From: Triglochin maritima
Taxonomy: Eukaryota; Streptophyta; Magnoliopsida; Alismatales; Juncaginaceae
DNA: 64,000 nucleotides
Reading direction: 5' to 3'
NCBI GenBank assembly: GCA_963682175.1
Contig: OY821771.1
Location: 38,460,201-38,524,200, forward strand
Shown here: piece after piece, positions 23,461 through 36,200 of the stretch
Numbering within the stretch: position 1 is the stretch's first letter
Layout of the letters: every line of letters starts with the position of its first letter
Position numbers and translations under genes: made by a program
Notes under the pieces: generated by a model
What the model was told of the DNA's origin: nothing
Seen by the model: the letters and a program-made list of their open reading frames with translations, nothing else
Database searches by the model: none

Positions 23461-23786
23461 CTGCGATTGCATCTTCGAGTCTCGCCGATTTGGAAGGTTG
23501 GGTGATCCTAACGTTGTTTCTGTACAATTCCGATACTCTTCTGGTACTGCTTGTGAGGGTGCGTCGGAGGGGAGAGCACATAATGTTTTTGAATAAGCTT
23601 GAGAGCATGTTGGTTGGTTACCACTTACCACTTATTAGACCGTTTTAGAATTTGTTAGTTTTATTTTACGATGGCTATTTGTCTCCTCTGTTTGCTATTT
23701 ATTTAGGGTTTTTTTTTGCTTGCGTATTAAACCGAATTTAAGTAGAGATATTTACCGGGGTTTCAGGTAATAACCAATTTGTATCT

Positions 23787-24017
23787 TGTTGTAAAACAAA
23801 CAATCTAAAGAAGAAAAGATCGGAGAGAAGAGAGATATGTATTTCATTTTCATCTCACAAAATATGTAGAATAGTCCCCTATATATAGGGTGATGATGTA
23901 GTAGGGGTTACAACCAAAATAAATGGAATTACACCATATTAATAAGAGTAAAATCTACTTAAGCTATTGGGAGTTAAGGAAGATGAATCGTCCACGAGAC
24001 CTTTGAAATTCTCAACA
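23787..24017 (-). repeat. 3' LTR of copia copy 2
   Basis: TGTTGTAAAAC...TTCTCAACA; direct repeat of 29269-29499. Confidence 0.93.
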
Positions 24018-24142
24018 CTGCCCCTTGGATGATCACCTTTATACGTTAAGGATGTTGCATCGTTAAAAACCTTACCAAAAAAACCCGATGAGATAAAAAC
24101 TTGGTGAAGGAAAAAAGAGTGCAACGCGTTTGATGCTCCCCC

Positions 24143-24340
24143 TCACTTCAACATACATTGAACACCAATTTTGAAGACAAACTTCTTAAGGACTTTGGTG
24201 GGCAATGACTTTGTAAATAAATCCGTCAATTTATCGCTTGATTGGATCTGATCAGTTGTCACTTGATCGGTCCGCCTTATTAAGACTTTGCCAAGTAAAA
24301 CCCTGTGGGACAAAAACTTGGTGAAGGAAAAAGAGTGCAC
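24143..24340 (-). pseudogene. Copia RNase H C-terminal remnant
   Basis: The minus strand reads TDQVTTDQIQSSDKLTDLFT followed by KSLPTKVLKKFVFKIG, equivalent to 12231-12455. The reading frame upstream is lost. Confidence 0.8.
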
Positions 24341-24573
24341 CGTATAATTTTCTGTCTCAATTCAACATACATTTATAACACTCCCTTAGATAATATGCGT
24401 TATGTTTAGGTCTCGTTAAAAACCTTGCTACAAAACCCTGTGGGAAAAAGTAGATAAGGAAAAGAGTGCATAACATACGCTAACTAAATTGCACAAGTTG
24501 CATCATTAAAAACCCTTAACCAATAAAACCTTTTAGGACAAAAATTGGAAAAAGGGAAAAAAAGTGCAACTAC

Positions 24574-24620
24574 AAGCCTTCGGGGCTTTATCCTTCAGGG
24601 ATATCCGTCCTTCAGGGACG
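24574..24620 (-). repeat. Three near-contiguous 15-base mini-hairpins in copia copy 2
   Basis: AAGCC-TTCGG-GGCTT (24574-24588), TATCC-TTCAG-GGATA (24589-24603) and CGTCC-TTCAG-GGACG (24606-24620). All three arms pair perfectly; the first two units abut. Confidence 0.92.
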
Positions 24621-26253
24621 ATAAATACAAATCCGCTTCCCCTTATTCGTAGTTTACGAAACTTACGAATATATTTTACGAAGTCATTAAACACAAAATT
24701 GCGTGGGGATTCAATAAACAAATACATGATAGTTTAACGGATTTAATGAATATTTACTATATTTCACTTAGATAATAAGATTGTGAAATATGTTTGTGCA
24801 ATTTTTCTCAAATAATATGCTGGGAGTAATACAAATTGTGGTAATTTTTGATATGAATATGTTACCTCAAAAGATATTATTTATGGACAATTTAAAGATG
24901 TCTCATAATTATATTGATGTCCTAGCGATACGAGAATGTAAGAATCAATAACTTATTCACCACCTTGTAATGACTCCACGCAATGACCCCAAAATTTTGT
25001 GATTGTAATTGATGTGGATCGGACATATAACAAACATTGCTAATGTAAATCTTTATCACATGACTAGAAATTGGTAGATCCTTGAGCGTCATCTAAATAT
25101 TTTCAGATGAACATTATGCTTAGATAAAACATTTACTGTAAACCTTATTAGGTTTCAAGTTATAAGAAAATGTTCATGACATTTTTATAAGGAACTTCAG
25201 GTCCTATTACAATTGGATCTTTGTTGATATACAATAGACGTCCTTTCTTAGTGTCATTTCAATGTGAGTATTAAGTAGAATATATTTTTTCTACAATTGA
25301 ATCATTGTACAAATTCTCTTCCAGAGAATGTTCGAACTTCAGGTCGAAAAATAATTGGGTTTTCTCTGGTCATTTATTCCAAAAATTGTCCATTAAATAT
25401 TTCATGAGTTTTCAAAAACTCTGATGGTGGTCCTATGACATCAAACATGTTATAAATATAATAAATAACAGTAATTTTTGTTATTGGATGAAATATATGG
25501 ACGACTAAGATCAACTTCGCATCATTCTTCATGATGACTTTGATTGAAGAGGTTATATGCACACTCTTACTTGTTTCTTTATATAACAATCTTTTCAAAA
25601 ATTGTATAGTGCATCTTTTGATTCTTGTCATCATATAATATATTTTGTCATATTAGTCCTTCAGGGACTCTCATGTAATTACCAATAGTAAGTGACTTAT
25701 AAAATTTTAAAGTCACAACATATCTTATATGCATATCATATTGATCATGTAACAGAACGTATTATCAATATTACGAGAGAACGAGTAACATCACGTTGGA
25801 TGTTGGGTCCTGCAAATACCTTTATTACCTCTCGCTTTATAATGTATCACATTGTTATTGTGATTTCTATTTTTATCCTTCAGGGATATGATTTCAGAAA
25901 TCAGGACTACAGGTCCAAATAGTATATTTATTCAGCGAGTTTATTATATATTGTTCGCCTTCTTTTGTTTATATCAAATACGAATGCTTCTGACATTCTT
26001 ATAATATCATAGGTTTTGGATCCATTTTTCTTTTCTTGAGATAGCATGCTATTAAGAAGGCGAATGAATTGTTGACAATAATTTTAATAATTATTTAATA
26101 TCTCTCGTATCAACATATATAGTTGATTGCAAGTTTTATGTCAATAATAATCAAATCCTCGTTGTTTCCCAAAATTTTAGGATTTGACCGTTCTGTATCC
26201 CCGTAATTTCATTAATCTTTTGTTTAGCAGCTGCATGTATTTTTACGGGTTTA

Positions 26254-26283
26254 TATTCTTCAGGAATAACCTCTTCAGGAGGT
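26254..26283 (-). repeat. Two abutting 15-base mini-hairpins in copia copy 2
   Basis: TATTC-TTCAG-GAATA joined to ACCTC-TTCAG-GAGGT, both perfect. Confidence 0.92.
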
Positions 26284-27429
26284 GCAATGATAGTGACTAA
26301 CTTTTATTTTATTTCCACAAATAATATATGTTATGGTCCACGCTTCTGGCGTTGGTTGAGCTCAAATATATTTTATCATGTGGAGATCTCCACTTTATAT
26401 TATGTGGTCTATGTATAGTAATATAAGGCGTAGTCACTCTTTTGTGATCAATACAAATGTATGACAATTACATGCTAAATATTGCAAGATAATGATTTTA
26501 TGAACATCAGGTTCAATCATACTTGTATGTATATTCTCTTATGAACTTCAGGTTCAATATAATACATTTTCTTGACATTCTTTAAGTTTCTATCTTCTCC
26601 CCTAATGCCAGAAAATGTATATCATATATATATGATTATTGGATTGGACAATAAAACTTAGCCCTTCAGGAGCTTTAAATCGCAGGAGGGAAACATTTTA
26701 TTTATTATTGTACAAGTAAAGTAGGGGAAGATTCATAACATGATGTATATCAACCATAAAAATTAATGAATAATATTAGCAGGTTATATGCACATTAAAG
26801 TATAATGTATAAATTCTAAGATCCCATAATGATCAATATTGAGAGATATTTTAAAAATAGAGTGACTCTCATTTTATTGTGCAAATCGGTCGACAAATTC
26901 GACCTCATTATCTAAAGCTTCACAAAAATAATACTAATGATGACATCCATAATTAATATAAGATATGATTTTATTTTGGCACTTCTGGGCATGTTTCGTC
27001 TCGTTGATGTCATCTTTATTTCATACTTCTTATTTGCACAAAATTTAGTCCACTTCCTATGCTCTCTTTTTTCACGATACTTTGTAGTGTGTACTTCCGG
27101 CACACCAAAAAAACAAGAAATGTATCGTGATTTTTAACAACTCTCATGACCTTCAATAATCGGTGATGCATAACCCAAAAGAGTATTGGGTCATTAATTT
27201 GTAAAGTGATCAATAATTTTTTTCTTCTTCTTTTACTACTAATCTCTAAATATCTATGAACTTCTGGTCATAGGGATTGATTTAGAGATCGACGTGCATT
27301 TTTACTCAATTAGATATTTGCACGTTGTTTAAATGACCATATGAATCCTTCAGGGATTATCATAGAATTTCATAACCCTCTTTAAATGAATAATCTCTAA
27401 ATCTTTGTATAGTAGCATTTTATGAATAT

Positions 27430-27594
27430 TAAGATATTCGTCTTTTGGGCAAATGCATATCATTTTCAATAACAATGATCACAAGATATATTCGCCTTCT
27501 GGGCCAATACATATCATTTTCAATAACAATGATCGCAAGATATATTCGCCTTCTGGGCCAATACATATCATTTTCAATAACAATGATCACTTTT
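27430..27594 (-). repeat. Three tandem copies of a ~55-bp unit around a mini-hairpin
   Basis: AAGATATATTCGCC with TTCTG and GGCCAATAC recurs with CATTTTCAATAACAATGATC. The unit is single in copies 1 (about 15480) and 3 (about 62000), so it amplified in copy 2. Confidence 0.85.
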
Positions 27595-29268
27595 AACTTG
27601 GTAATTTGAATTCCACTATAATATAGTACATTTTATTATATTTATACATCTATCAAAATGAATATTATGTACTCACGAGATGAATTCTTGTAATAGTTGT
27701 GAATGAGCATGTGATGCATGAAAATTAACAAGTAATAATCGCATGTTTGAACCACTTTACAAATACTCTTTTAATCAACATGATACTAAGAATTCATATA
27801 ACTTATACTAAGCAAGTGAATCAATACAAAGTTGCATGAGATATATATATCATTCAATTTTAGAAGCACTACTAAATATGTAACTATTTATTTTCATGCT
27901 TCATTGGATCGAGAAATCATGGAATTTTGATCAATAACTTAATGTTTTGTCCAACCACAAAAATAGACATGAGATTAAATCATAATACTTTTATATCATT
28001 TTAACAAATAGGATAGTAAAAGAAAATTACAACCTCCTCTTTATCTTGATTTGATGCCCTTTTTTTCCTCTCTAGTCATTGATATTTTAAAAGACAATTG
28101 GTTGGGTTCAACATCCATAATCTATGATAAGACGTCATTCTTATCCAAGATGTCAAGTATAAAGTTAAAAGTCATAACATACAATCATTAAGTATAATTG
28201 GTACATGCAACTTATTACCCACTTTTTAAACTCATATACCTTATAAATATCAAGCAAGTGAATCTATAAAAAGCCACATGAGTTAGAACTCATTTCCCCT
28301 TTTTTAGCACATTATAAATATTTTAGATTTATAAGAACCTTAAACCCAAATATCATTCACACTCATATTTCAAATCAAGTTTCAAAGGCTCCAAAAAAAT
28401 TCATCCTTCCATATTTTGATTAATATCATAATGAAATCCGTTTAATGTCAATTGCAATTAATAATATTTCCTTTTGGGAACATAGTATTTAAGCAGCCCG
28501 CAGGTATTACAATTTAAAAAAAAAGCTTATAAACAAAATAAGTATATAATTCAATGACCACGTTGTAACCATAAAATGGAGTTTTAAACACTCAAATCAG
28601 AGTTAGATTGGAGAAATACAACATCAAAGAAGAATTAGAAAGTTTTCTCATTTGTAAACTTAAGAACTCTGAGATTATATTATAGTATTGTAATACCAAT
28701 ATATTATGCACTAGAGGCATCAAAACTAAAGAAAATTGAGATTTGAAACCATGCACCGATAAAATTGATCTTTGACGACATATATTGATATACACCAAGT
28801 GAAGAACTAAAGCTATGTAAAACAATGATTTAAAATAGCTACCTTGAATATTATTCAAATTAAGGTGCAAATAAGATGTACATGTACTCATAAACTCGTG
28901 GATCTACAACGAGCAAACTGAAAATGGATTTCTTGATTTATTAAGACATGTGAAGAAACCTTTAAAAATACATGAATTATAAAGTCCTAATTAACTCTCT
29001 ATTTTTCATTAAGGGAATCAAGAATAGAAAATGCTAAAGTACAATCGTAGATTTACATATAACATGAATAATATTGTGAGCAAGAAATATTCCAAATAAA
29101 ATATTGATGTGTGTCATGACTAATTACTTGCATAAACAAAAGCATGCATGAGAAAACACTGAAATATATAAAATCTCAAAATAATAACATTTTTTGTTGA
29201 GAAATTACCATGATTATAATCAGCTCATGCTCCGGTCGATCATACAAGAAACTATCGTGCTGATAACG

Positions 29269-29499
29269 TGTTGTAAAACAAACAATCTAAAGAAGAAAAG
29301 ATTGGAGAGAAGAGAGATATGTATTTCATTTTCATCTCACAAAATATGTACAATAGTCTCCTATATATAGGGTGAGGATGTAGTAGGGGTTACAACCAAA
29401 ATAAATAGAATTACACCATATTAATAAGAGTAAAATCTACTTAAGGTATTGGGAGTTAAGGAAGATGAATCATTCACAAGACCTTTGAAATTCTCAACA
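29269..29499 (-). repeat. 5' LTR of copia copy 2
   Basis: Nearly identical to 23787-24017. Shared CTATATATAGGG near 29360 may be the core promoter. Confidence 0.93.
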
Positions 29500-30145
29500 T
29501 ATCTTAAAATTTCGATTTATTAGCCTGATACACTTCTGCCTTAGTTGGATCTACTCTGTTAATATTTCTGTTCAACTGCGTGTTAAAAAATCTGCACAAT
29601 TGCAATCTATGAAAACTAAGTAGAGCACGAAAATGCACAATGGAAATAAATCACGACATAACCACAAACAGTAGAATCACAGGAGCAAACCACAAGATAA
29701 TATTTACGTGGAAAAACCAATTTCGATGTAGGAAAGGAAAAAAATCACATGACAAGTCTGCAAACGATACACTAATCATTCAACGTAATACAACAAGTTT
29801 CAAGGTATTACAACCTCTAGAAAAGAAACACGATATGCAAAGTTATCTTTAGAATACGCAAATCCTAGGTCTTCCACCCCTAAATAATAACCACCACCAC
29901 CACTTATGGAGGTCAACAATCCGAATTGAGAACGAAAATGCTAGGATGAGACGGCATCTGAAAACGAATTCTAATAGAACCAGAACCAAGACAACAATGC
30001 TAGCAATCGCCGACATGATGCGTAAGAAAATCACAATGTTGGTCCACCTCATGCACGACGACCGGGACGAGAACCAGTTTGAGCATTTTACGACTGAGCG
30101 CAGAAGCTTCGGGTGTAGTCGAGTTTTAGTTGGGAAGTGGGGGTT
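29500..30145. other. Unassigned stretch, possible old copia fragment
   Basis: A TTTACGTGGAAAAACC stretch near 29701 resembles LTR-proximal sequence of plant copia elements, but no ends are found. Short open frames on both strands at 29849-30190 have no recognisable domain. Confidence 0.35.
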
Positions 30146-30425
30146 CATTGCTGGAAAAAAATTATAACATCGGATATTAAGGGGGTACAACGTCAGGTTG
30201 ACCGACTTAGCTGACCGACGTGGTAGGTCGGAGACATTATACGGGGGTACTCTTTCACGTCGGTCTAAAATCTGACGTGGTAGTCGGGGTCTACCACATC
30301 AATTATCTTGATAACCGACGTGGTAGATCCCTTATCTTTTTATTATATTTTTTGGTTTTTTTACCCTACTACGTCGATTTTCTAGAAAACCGACGTAGAG
30401 TGTCTACCACGTCGGTCTGATTTCT
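30146..30425 (+). mobile_element. CACTA-like terminal fragment with CCGACGTGG repeats
   Basis: The start CATTGCTGGAAAAA resembles the CACTGCTGGAAAAA end at 57110. Downstream, CCGACGTGGTAG and its complement recur at least seven times in both orientations, the subterminal-repeat arrangement of CACTA elements. The other end was not found. Confidence 0.6.
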
Positions 30426-31215
30426 GTTCCTAAATCGAAGAACCAGAAATCCGGTCTAATCTAGTCTGGTTAAAATTGTATTTTAATTTTAATTTCTAAT
30501 ATATTTTAATTAACATTTTTATGTATTCTTATGTTTTTAGTGATGTTTTAATTTCAAAATGACTATTATATGATAATTTATTAATCGTACAACAAAACTT
30601 TAGTTTTTGAACAATAAAATACTATTAATTAATAGCTTTTAACAACAAATTAAAAGAAAGAATGCAGACCGAACCGGTTTGCTCCGGTTTTGACTAGAAT
30701 TGACCAGTCTGTTTCCAAATCAGACCCAACGGGTTCCCAGATCACCGCCAATCCGGTCCCCGTCCGGACTGGATCGGTAAGGTTCACACCGATTTTAAAC
30801 TGGTGTCACCTGTAAAAATAACAACCAAATTAATATGCTTGAAACATTTTTGTTTTGGACTTAGTGGACTATAACTTTAGGCCTTGTACGAGGTATAAGG
30901 TAAAAATTGAAGATTGAATATGATGTGGGGACGTGGGGTCAAATCACCCTATCCCCTGTTTGGGATTGGGGCCGGAACTAACGTGGACTGGAATAAACTT
31001 AAGCCGGCCCATTTAAGCACAATTTGGGTTAGTTATCAGTCATACCATACGTGACTTGATGTGCTCCTTTACCTGCAAAATCATAATTTACGTAGAAATA
31101 ACAATTATGAGATAATAAACGAAAATTTGACTTTCTATGCTCAAAGTGACCACAAAATAGTTACATCAATGTAACTATCTAATGTGTGTTGATGTACATA
31201 TGTGTGTTTATGACC
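30426..31215. other. Intergenic stretch without recognised features
   Basis: Mixed AT-rich sequence with a GC-richer patch near 30670-30790 (GGTTTGCTCCGG). I see no gene, RNA or element end. Confidence 0.4.
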
Positions 31216-31216
31216 A

Positions 31217-31945
31217 TATGTGTTGAAGTTTAATCCCACATTGGCGAATTTTTTTTTTGGTGGAGTTGATGTACTCCACCACTCCTTTGCATCTAAATGG
31301 GAGTTGGGTACCACACTACAAAAAATGCAAGTGAGATGTATATATATTTCATGGTCAGAAGATTGGCACTTGGTGCACTTGGGCCATTTGGGCTTAAGAT
31401 GGTTGCAATGTTTTTATTATTATTTAAAGGTATAGAGATCAGTTTTACAGGGTAGCCGACGTATATAGGCCGCAATGTTTTTATTATTATTATTTTAAGG
31501 CATAGACGTCGGTTTTATAGGATAGCCGTCGTCTATAAGTCATAATGTCTGCATAGACGTCGGTCACCTTATATGGTCGACGTCTATAGGTCGTAACAGT
31601 TTAGTCCCACATCGAAGAATTTGTTTTCGTTGGTGTGGTTGATGTACTCCACCACTCCTTTACTTCTGAACGCGAACCAGTTGGGGCACCTTGGCATGTT
31701 GGGCTTAATGTGATTATTGGTCAAAAGATGGGCACTTGGGCATCTTGGGCTTGATTAATGTGAGGGTTGAATGCCTGATATAGGCTGCAATATATGTTTT
31801 GGTTAATTAAACGTATAATAGATGTTGGTCGTATATAGCCGACGTCTATACAACAAGGCATAGGCGACGGGAAAATATACGTCGGGTACTTGGACCACCG
31901 AAATCCGACGTCTATACCCCTATATATCCGACGTATATGGGTTTT
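31217..31945. repeat. Two-unit tandem repeat with GACGTCGG motifs
   Basis: About 190 bases from 31225 (TTTAATCCCACATTGG) recur from 31598 (TTTAGTCCCACATCG). Between and after them, ATAGACGTCGG or CCGACGTATATAG motifs occur about ten times in alternating orientation. The motif style matches the CACTA-like end at 54340. A perfect 8-bp-stem hairpin GGTGGAGT/ACTCCACC lies at 31259-31280. Confidence 0.65.
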
Positions 31946-31965
31946 TCCACTTCTCCCCCAAATTT

Positions 31966-32687
31966 TGTTGGATATTAATCAAAAATTTCGTAAAGTCAAA
32001 AATAGTAAAATCGTTTGCCCACTTTTTGCATATATTAATAATAATTTTTTTGCTGATTAATGACTGTATTTAATCCATTTTGGTCAAAGGTAGTTATGGG
32101 ATGATGATGTGACAAAATAAACAAGAGATCCTATGCAAAGTTGTGTACACATGATGTGGTTTAGATGAGCAATTAACAAGGGATCATGTGCAAGTGTGTA
32201 ACACATGATGTGGGTTGGAGGAAACCCATTAAATAGGTCTCTCTTCTCTTCCTTGTTGATATAAATGCAAAAATTCTCCTCTCCATATTTCTCCACCTGA
32301 TCCATTCAAAAATTCTTTTATTAACTGAGTGCTTGAGAGATTAATTTCTTTGAGAATAAAATGAGTTATTAGTTAGATTCTAACCTCGTATTAGAGATTG
32401 ATTGACTAGCTTCGATCTCTCTGATCGTGTTTACAGTTTGGTGAACACTTGAAGGAATTCCGAGGTGATTCGACGAGCAACTCAAATTCCTATTGGTAAA
32501 AGAGATTCAGTAATCTTTTAAGTATGATCTAATCTATGTATTTCAATATTAATTAGTATATTGAATATATTGAAATACAATTAGAATTTTTTTGTACATA
32601 AAATTGTTGAAAAATAAAAAAATCGATCATAATTGCTTGTAATTTTTTTAAAAAAATATACACAAGCATAGAACACGAAATCCAACA
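31966..32687 (-). mobile_element. Solo copia-like LTR, 722 bp
   Basis: On the minus strand it starts TGTTGGATTTCG and ends TTAATATCCAACA. A leader-like part is present but there is no internal domain on either side. The flanking bases AATTT and ATTTA are only an imperfect duplication. It lies at the centre of a palindrome (CCACTTCTCCCC on the left, GGGGAGAAGTGG on the right). Confidence 0.75.
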
Positions 32688-32705
32688 ATTTAGGGGAGAA
32701 GTGGA

Positions 32706-33234
32706 AAGATAAGCATATTTTTCAGAAAATGTCAAAGTGTAAGTTTTTTCTTAGAGATTGAGCCACTTGGAACATAGATAGTCAAATTTTCATAACAAAT
32801 TGCTCTCATCCATTGAAACAAGACAAAAATCATTGACTAACGGGTACAAGAAAGTTATAGTTTTAATTTGTCTAGAAGTCAAGCAAGATAGCTCCAGATC
32901 ATGTATTGGATGGTAGGAAAAAGACATCATGCACATCGTCAGGGGTGCAAATTAAGGGTTGTATAGTCGGGGGCAGATTTATTTTGAAGAGTATCCACGA
33001 AGTTTTTAAAACTAGTTAACACATCACAGAACTATCGTTACAAAAGCTTATTACAACTTATTAGAACCACCACATCACTACCACTAGTAATCAAAATTTG
33101 ACGAAACAACACACAAAACCATGTTATAAAATGTGATGCATTTATTTAACTTCACACAAAATTAACCAACATTTTTTTACATTGCACAAATGCAATTTAT
33201 TCATAACTACCCAAATATTAGAAAACAACCACGA
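32706..33234. other. 3' flank of the BBE-like gene
   Basis: AT-rich sequence downstream of the stop codon; it would hold the 3' untranslated region and polyadenylation signals. No separate gene is seen. Confidence 0.5.
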
Positions 33235-36200
33235 TTAAGCGAGTACTGGGATGCTCTGTTCATGCCAGAAATAATTACCGGGATCAACTTTTCCTTTCAC
33301 AATCGCCAACCTCTCGAAGTTGCCATTGAAATATCTCTCTCCCCAAACTCTAGCCTTGTGATAATCTGACTTCCCCACCTCTTCATTTCTTCCCATGTCA
33401 AGATCTCTTACGTTGATGTACGCTCCTCTTGGGTTGCTGGAGACATAAGGTGCCATGCTGCCGTGGAAATTTCTTGTCCAATCAAGGTGTATTTTTGAAG
33501 CATTTTTACTTTCTTCATTCCAACTGAAAGTGTACACTATTTTGAATATTATACCTTGCCTGTATGGGAATGGTATTGCAGATTCTGATATCTCGTACAT
33601 TTTACTGCCATAAGGGTCGAGGAACATTTCGTGGAGTCCACTACCATTACCAAATCTCTCCCATATAAGTTCCCAATTTTCTTCGGAGATAGGCTCGTTT
33701 ACATAGTCATATAATCCCTTGAAAGGGACGTTGAACAGACCAGTCCTGTATACAACAACTCAACTGAATTCATAGTCAAAACGATATGTATTAACAATTA
33801 GATAATTTTATTTTGAGTTGATATATGCGATTAAAAAATTCTTGCATGATGCACATATATATACCATGAGTTCATTCATGTAAATAAATGTTTTGACGAT
33901 TTAAATATTCTTAAGAATTAATGTTAAAATATTTGAATTTTTTTACCTTGGAAAATATGTGATTATATATACGATCTGGAACTTATAGATATGATATTTT
34001 ACATTGATATTACCTTTGAATGATCACTCCAACTAACATTTCGCAAACTAATCATGTTTGTCGACTTTCTAATTTGGCCATTCCTCAAATTAATAAGTGC
34101 TTCTTACGTGCGTTGATGTATGCTCCTGTAGCTAGTTTGGTCATTCCTCTAAACAAGGATTGAATTTTTTAGGGGTTTTTTGCTTATGTACACCTCCCAC
34201 GGGTCCTAATTGGCAATATACACATGTTTGTTTTACTATTTCCTCAAATACACCTGCGAGTCGAACTAATTGTACATATATACCTCTATCATTAGTGGGT
34301 CTCACTCTGTCACCGATGGCGTTAGACAATTTGTAAAATAAACCTTATAAAATTTAAATGTTTTTGATTGTAAAAACAAAAAAAAAACAAAAAACTTAAA
34401 AAATTCAAATATATCTTTCTCCCACTTCCGCTTCCTCTTCCTCCCAACCAACCCACCAACCAACTTCATGGAGGAATCTTTCTCTCCGACAACAACAATC
34501 CATCGATCCCAACGGAGATTCTTCCAATTCCAATTTGACCGACGACAAGAAAAGCATTGACTTGCTCCATTACAAGATCCCAAACCCCGTCTCTCTCCTC
34601 CAAGACAATGATGTCAACGTCAAGGCCTGGTCTCATCGTCGTCCTCATCTTGCTCCAGCCTCAGCACCGACACCAACCTGCTTGCTCCGATGAGCCCACC
34701 AGTTAAGGCAACCTGTAGTGTTCATGCTCACGAACCGGCGGGAGTTTGCGCGACTGACCCAGAGGTCTAAAACTCGATTTCATCTATGGGAAGATGCGTC
34801 AGCGTTTTTTGGAGCTCACTGAGTGGTAAATTGGGTCAATTAAGCCATTGACAGAGCTCTAGATCTTGGGGGAGGAATAGTATTTGCCGGAGATCGAAGA
34901 GCTCCATACGCCAATTGATGGCAGGGAAGAGTTTGCCACATCTTCTGGAGTGAAATGGACTTCCCATAGGATCCAGATGACACAAAAAATCACCCTTTCG
35001 GTTTGGGAAGAAGGATGAACATTAAACTCAATTGCGCCATAGCCTATCAAGAGTGGTCTTGATCGATAGAGCGCGAGGAGGGGAGTGTAGATCAGTCGGA
35101 GGAGGAAGAGAGGGAGGAGGAGAGGAGAGAGGGAGGAAGATAGGCAATTGGTTGGTGGAGTGGTCGGGAGGAAGAGGAAGAGAGGGAGAGGAGAGAGATA
35201 TTTGATTTTTTAAGTTTTAAGTTTTTTGTTTTTTTGTTTTTGTTTTTACAATAAAGGACATTTAGATTTTATAAGGTTTATTTCGCAAAATGTCTAACGC
35301 CGTCAGTGACAGAGTGGGACCCCCTAACAACAGAGGTGTATTTGTGCAATTAGTTTGACTCACAAGTGTATTTGAGTAAATAGTAAAAAACCAGATGTAA
35401 AACGCCAATTAAGACCCACGAGATGTGTACAGTAGTATAAAAAAAACCATTTTTATTATGTTCTTGATTCCGCGCGTGACCAACAGTTTTTTCAAATTTA
35501 AATTAGAAAATTCTTCCAAATTAAATAACTCATCTCTATTCAAAGTAGCGAAGTACGTAGTAACAAATTAACTAACAAAATACTCACACCAGTACCTGTC
35601 GAGAAGTGCTTCTATTGTTTGATTAGAGAAGCCTGCAAAGATTACCGTGGACTCCACCCAACTCATCTCAGTGCAATCCTCAACCCTAACACCAAGTTCC
35701 GGGAACTCCTCGTTCATGATCTCAACCAACTCCTCTTTCCTGCCTAAATACAACGACTGAAAGGTCACGCCAACCGTCCGATTCGTCGACAGATTAATGT
35801 CATCCAGGGTCCGGAGAACCGGCTCGACGAAGAGATCGTCGGGGAGCTTGTAGGCCACGCGTTGCCATCGATCTAACAACTTTATTGCTCCCTCGTTTTT
35901 GCTCTTAGCAATCGAGAACACAGTCACTTTTGGTGGAACCTCCACAAGTTTGACCTTGAACGAAAGAACAACACCGAAACTTCCTCCTCCACCACCTCTT
36001 ACGGCCCAAAATAGATCCTCCCCCATCGACTTCCGGTCCAAAATCCACCCGTGGACGTCAACCATCCGGCAATCAATGATCCGGTCAGCCGCGAGCCCAT
36101 ATTTTCTCTCCAAGTTGCCCGCACCGCCGCCACTTAAGTGCCCACCCACACCAACAGAGTTGCAGTATCCCGAGGGGAAGGCGAGGGTGGGGCTGACTTT

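Larger units (their letters stand above)
20125..23581 (-). pseudogene. Pentatricopeptide-repeat (PPR) protein pseudogene with two transposon insertions
   Basis: A likely start ATG at 23579-23581 opens an Arg/Ser-rich, acid-poor N-terminus (MCSPLRRTLTSS) typical of an organelle-targeting peptide. The frame reaches LEDAIA at 23461, is interrupted by a solo LTR (21275-23460), and resumes in frame as VFRDMRRRNGVSYNAMVSTY once the LTR and one TSD copy are set aside. A second break in a WNAMI motif is a hAT MITE (20659-20979). PPR units continue with TGYTHALRFDEALKLFEEMP, WTMIIDGYVLAGRLHEAKQV and WNTMISGYPQCGKMDEAPKL. A small indel near 20400-20440 shifts the frame. Homology stops after LDTLRHLISMW at about 20130. 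About eight to nine repeats are seen, alternating in the PLS style, with no E, E+ or DYW end. The intact gene would have edited or stabilised organelle RNA; this copy cannot. Confidence 0.88.
23787..29499 (-). mobile_element. Copia LTR retrotransposon, gene-poor, copy 2
   Basis: LTRs of 231 bp (23787-24017, 29269-29499) are flanked by the TSD TATCT at 23782-23786 and 29500-29504. On the minus strand the primer-binding site CGTTATCAGCACGA directly adjoins the 5' LTR, and CCAAGGGGCAG adjoins the 3' LTR as purine tract. The 5.25-kb interior aligns with copies 1 and 3 and has no intact gene, only an RNase H tail (24143-24340). Mini-hairpins are better preserved here than in copy 1. Confidence 0.93.

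Noticed and set aside
27430..27594. Regularly spaced short repeats that might suggest a CRISPR-like array
   Set aside because: They are three head-to-tail copies of one ~55-bp unit in a plant retrotransposon, with no unique spacers.
29849..30190. A 113-codon minus-strand frame and a 73-codon plus-strand frame over the same bases
   Set aside because: No domain, signal or homology is recognisable, and the region next to it is transposon-derived.
31314..31331. CACTACAAAAAATGCAAG, which looks like a CACTA terminus
   Set aside because: The paralogous repeat unit at about 31690 shows alignable sequence across this point, so it is unlikely to be an insertion boundary.
31602..31612. GTCCCACATCG, identical to the upstream sequence element of plant U-snRNA promoters
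   Set aside because: No TATA box follows at the required 24-34 bases and no snRNA sequence lies downstream; the word is part of a repeat that occurs twice.
34302..34648. Frames inside the MULE-like element that might be a captured gene
   Set aside because: The codon pattern is not convincing and no protein family is recognised; capture remains only a possibility.
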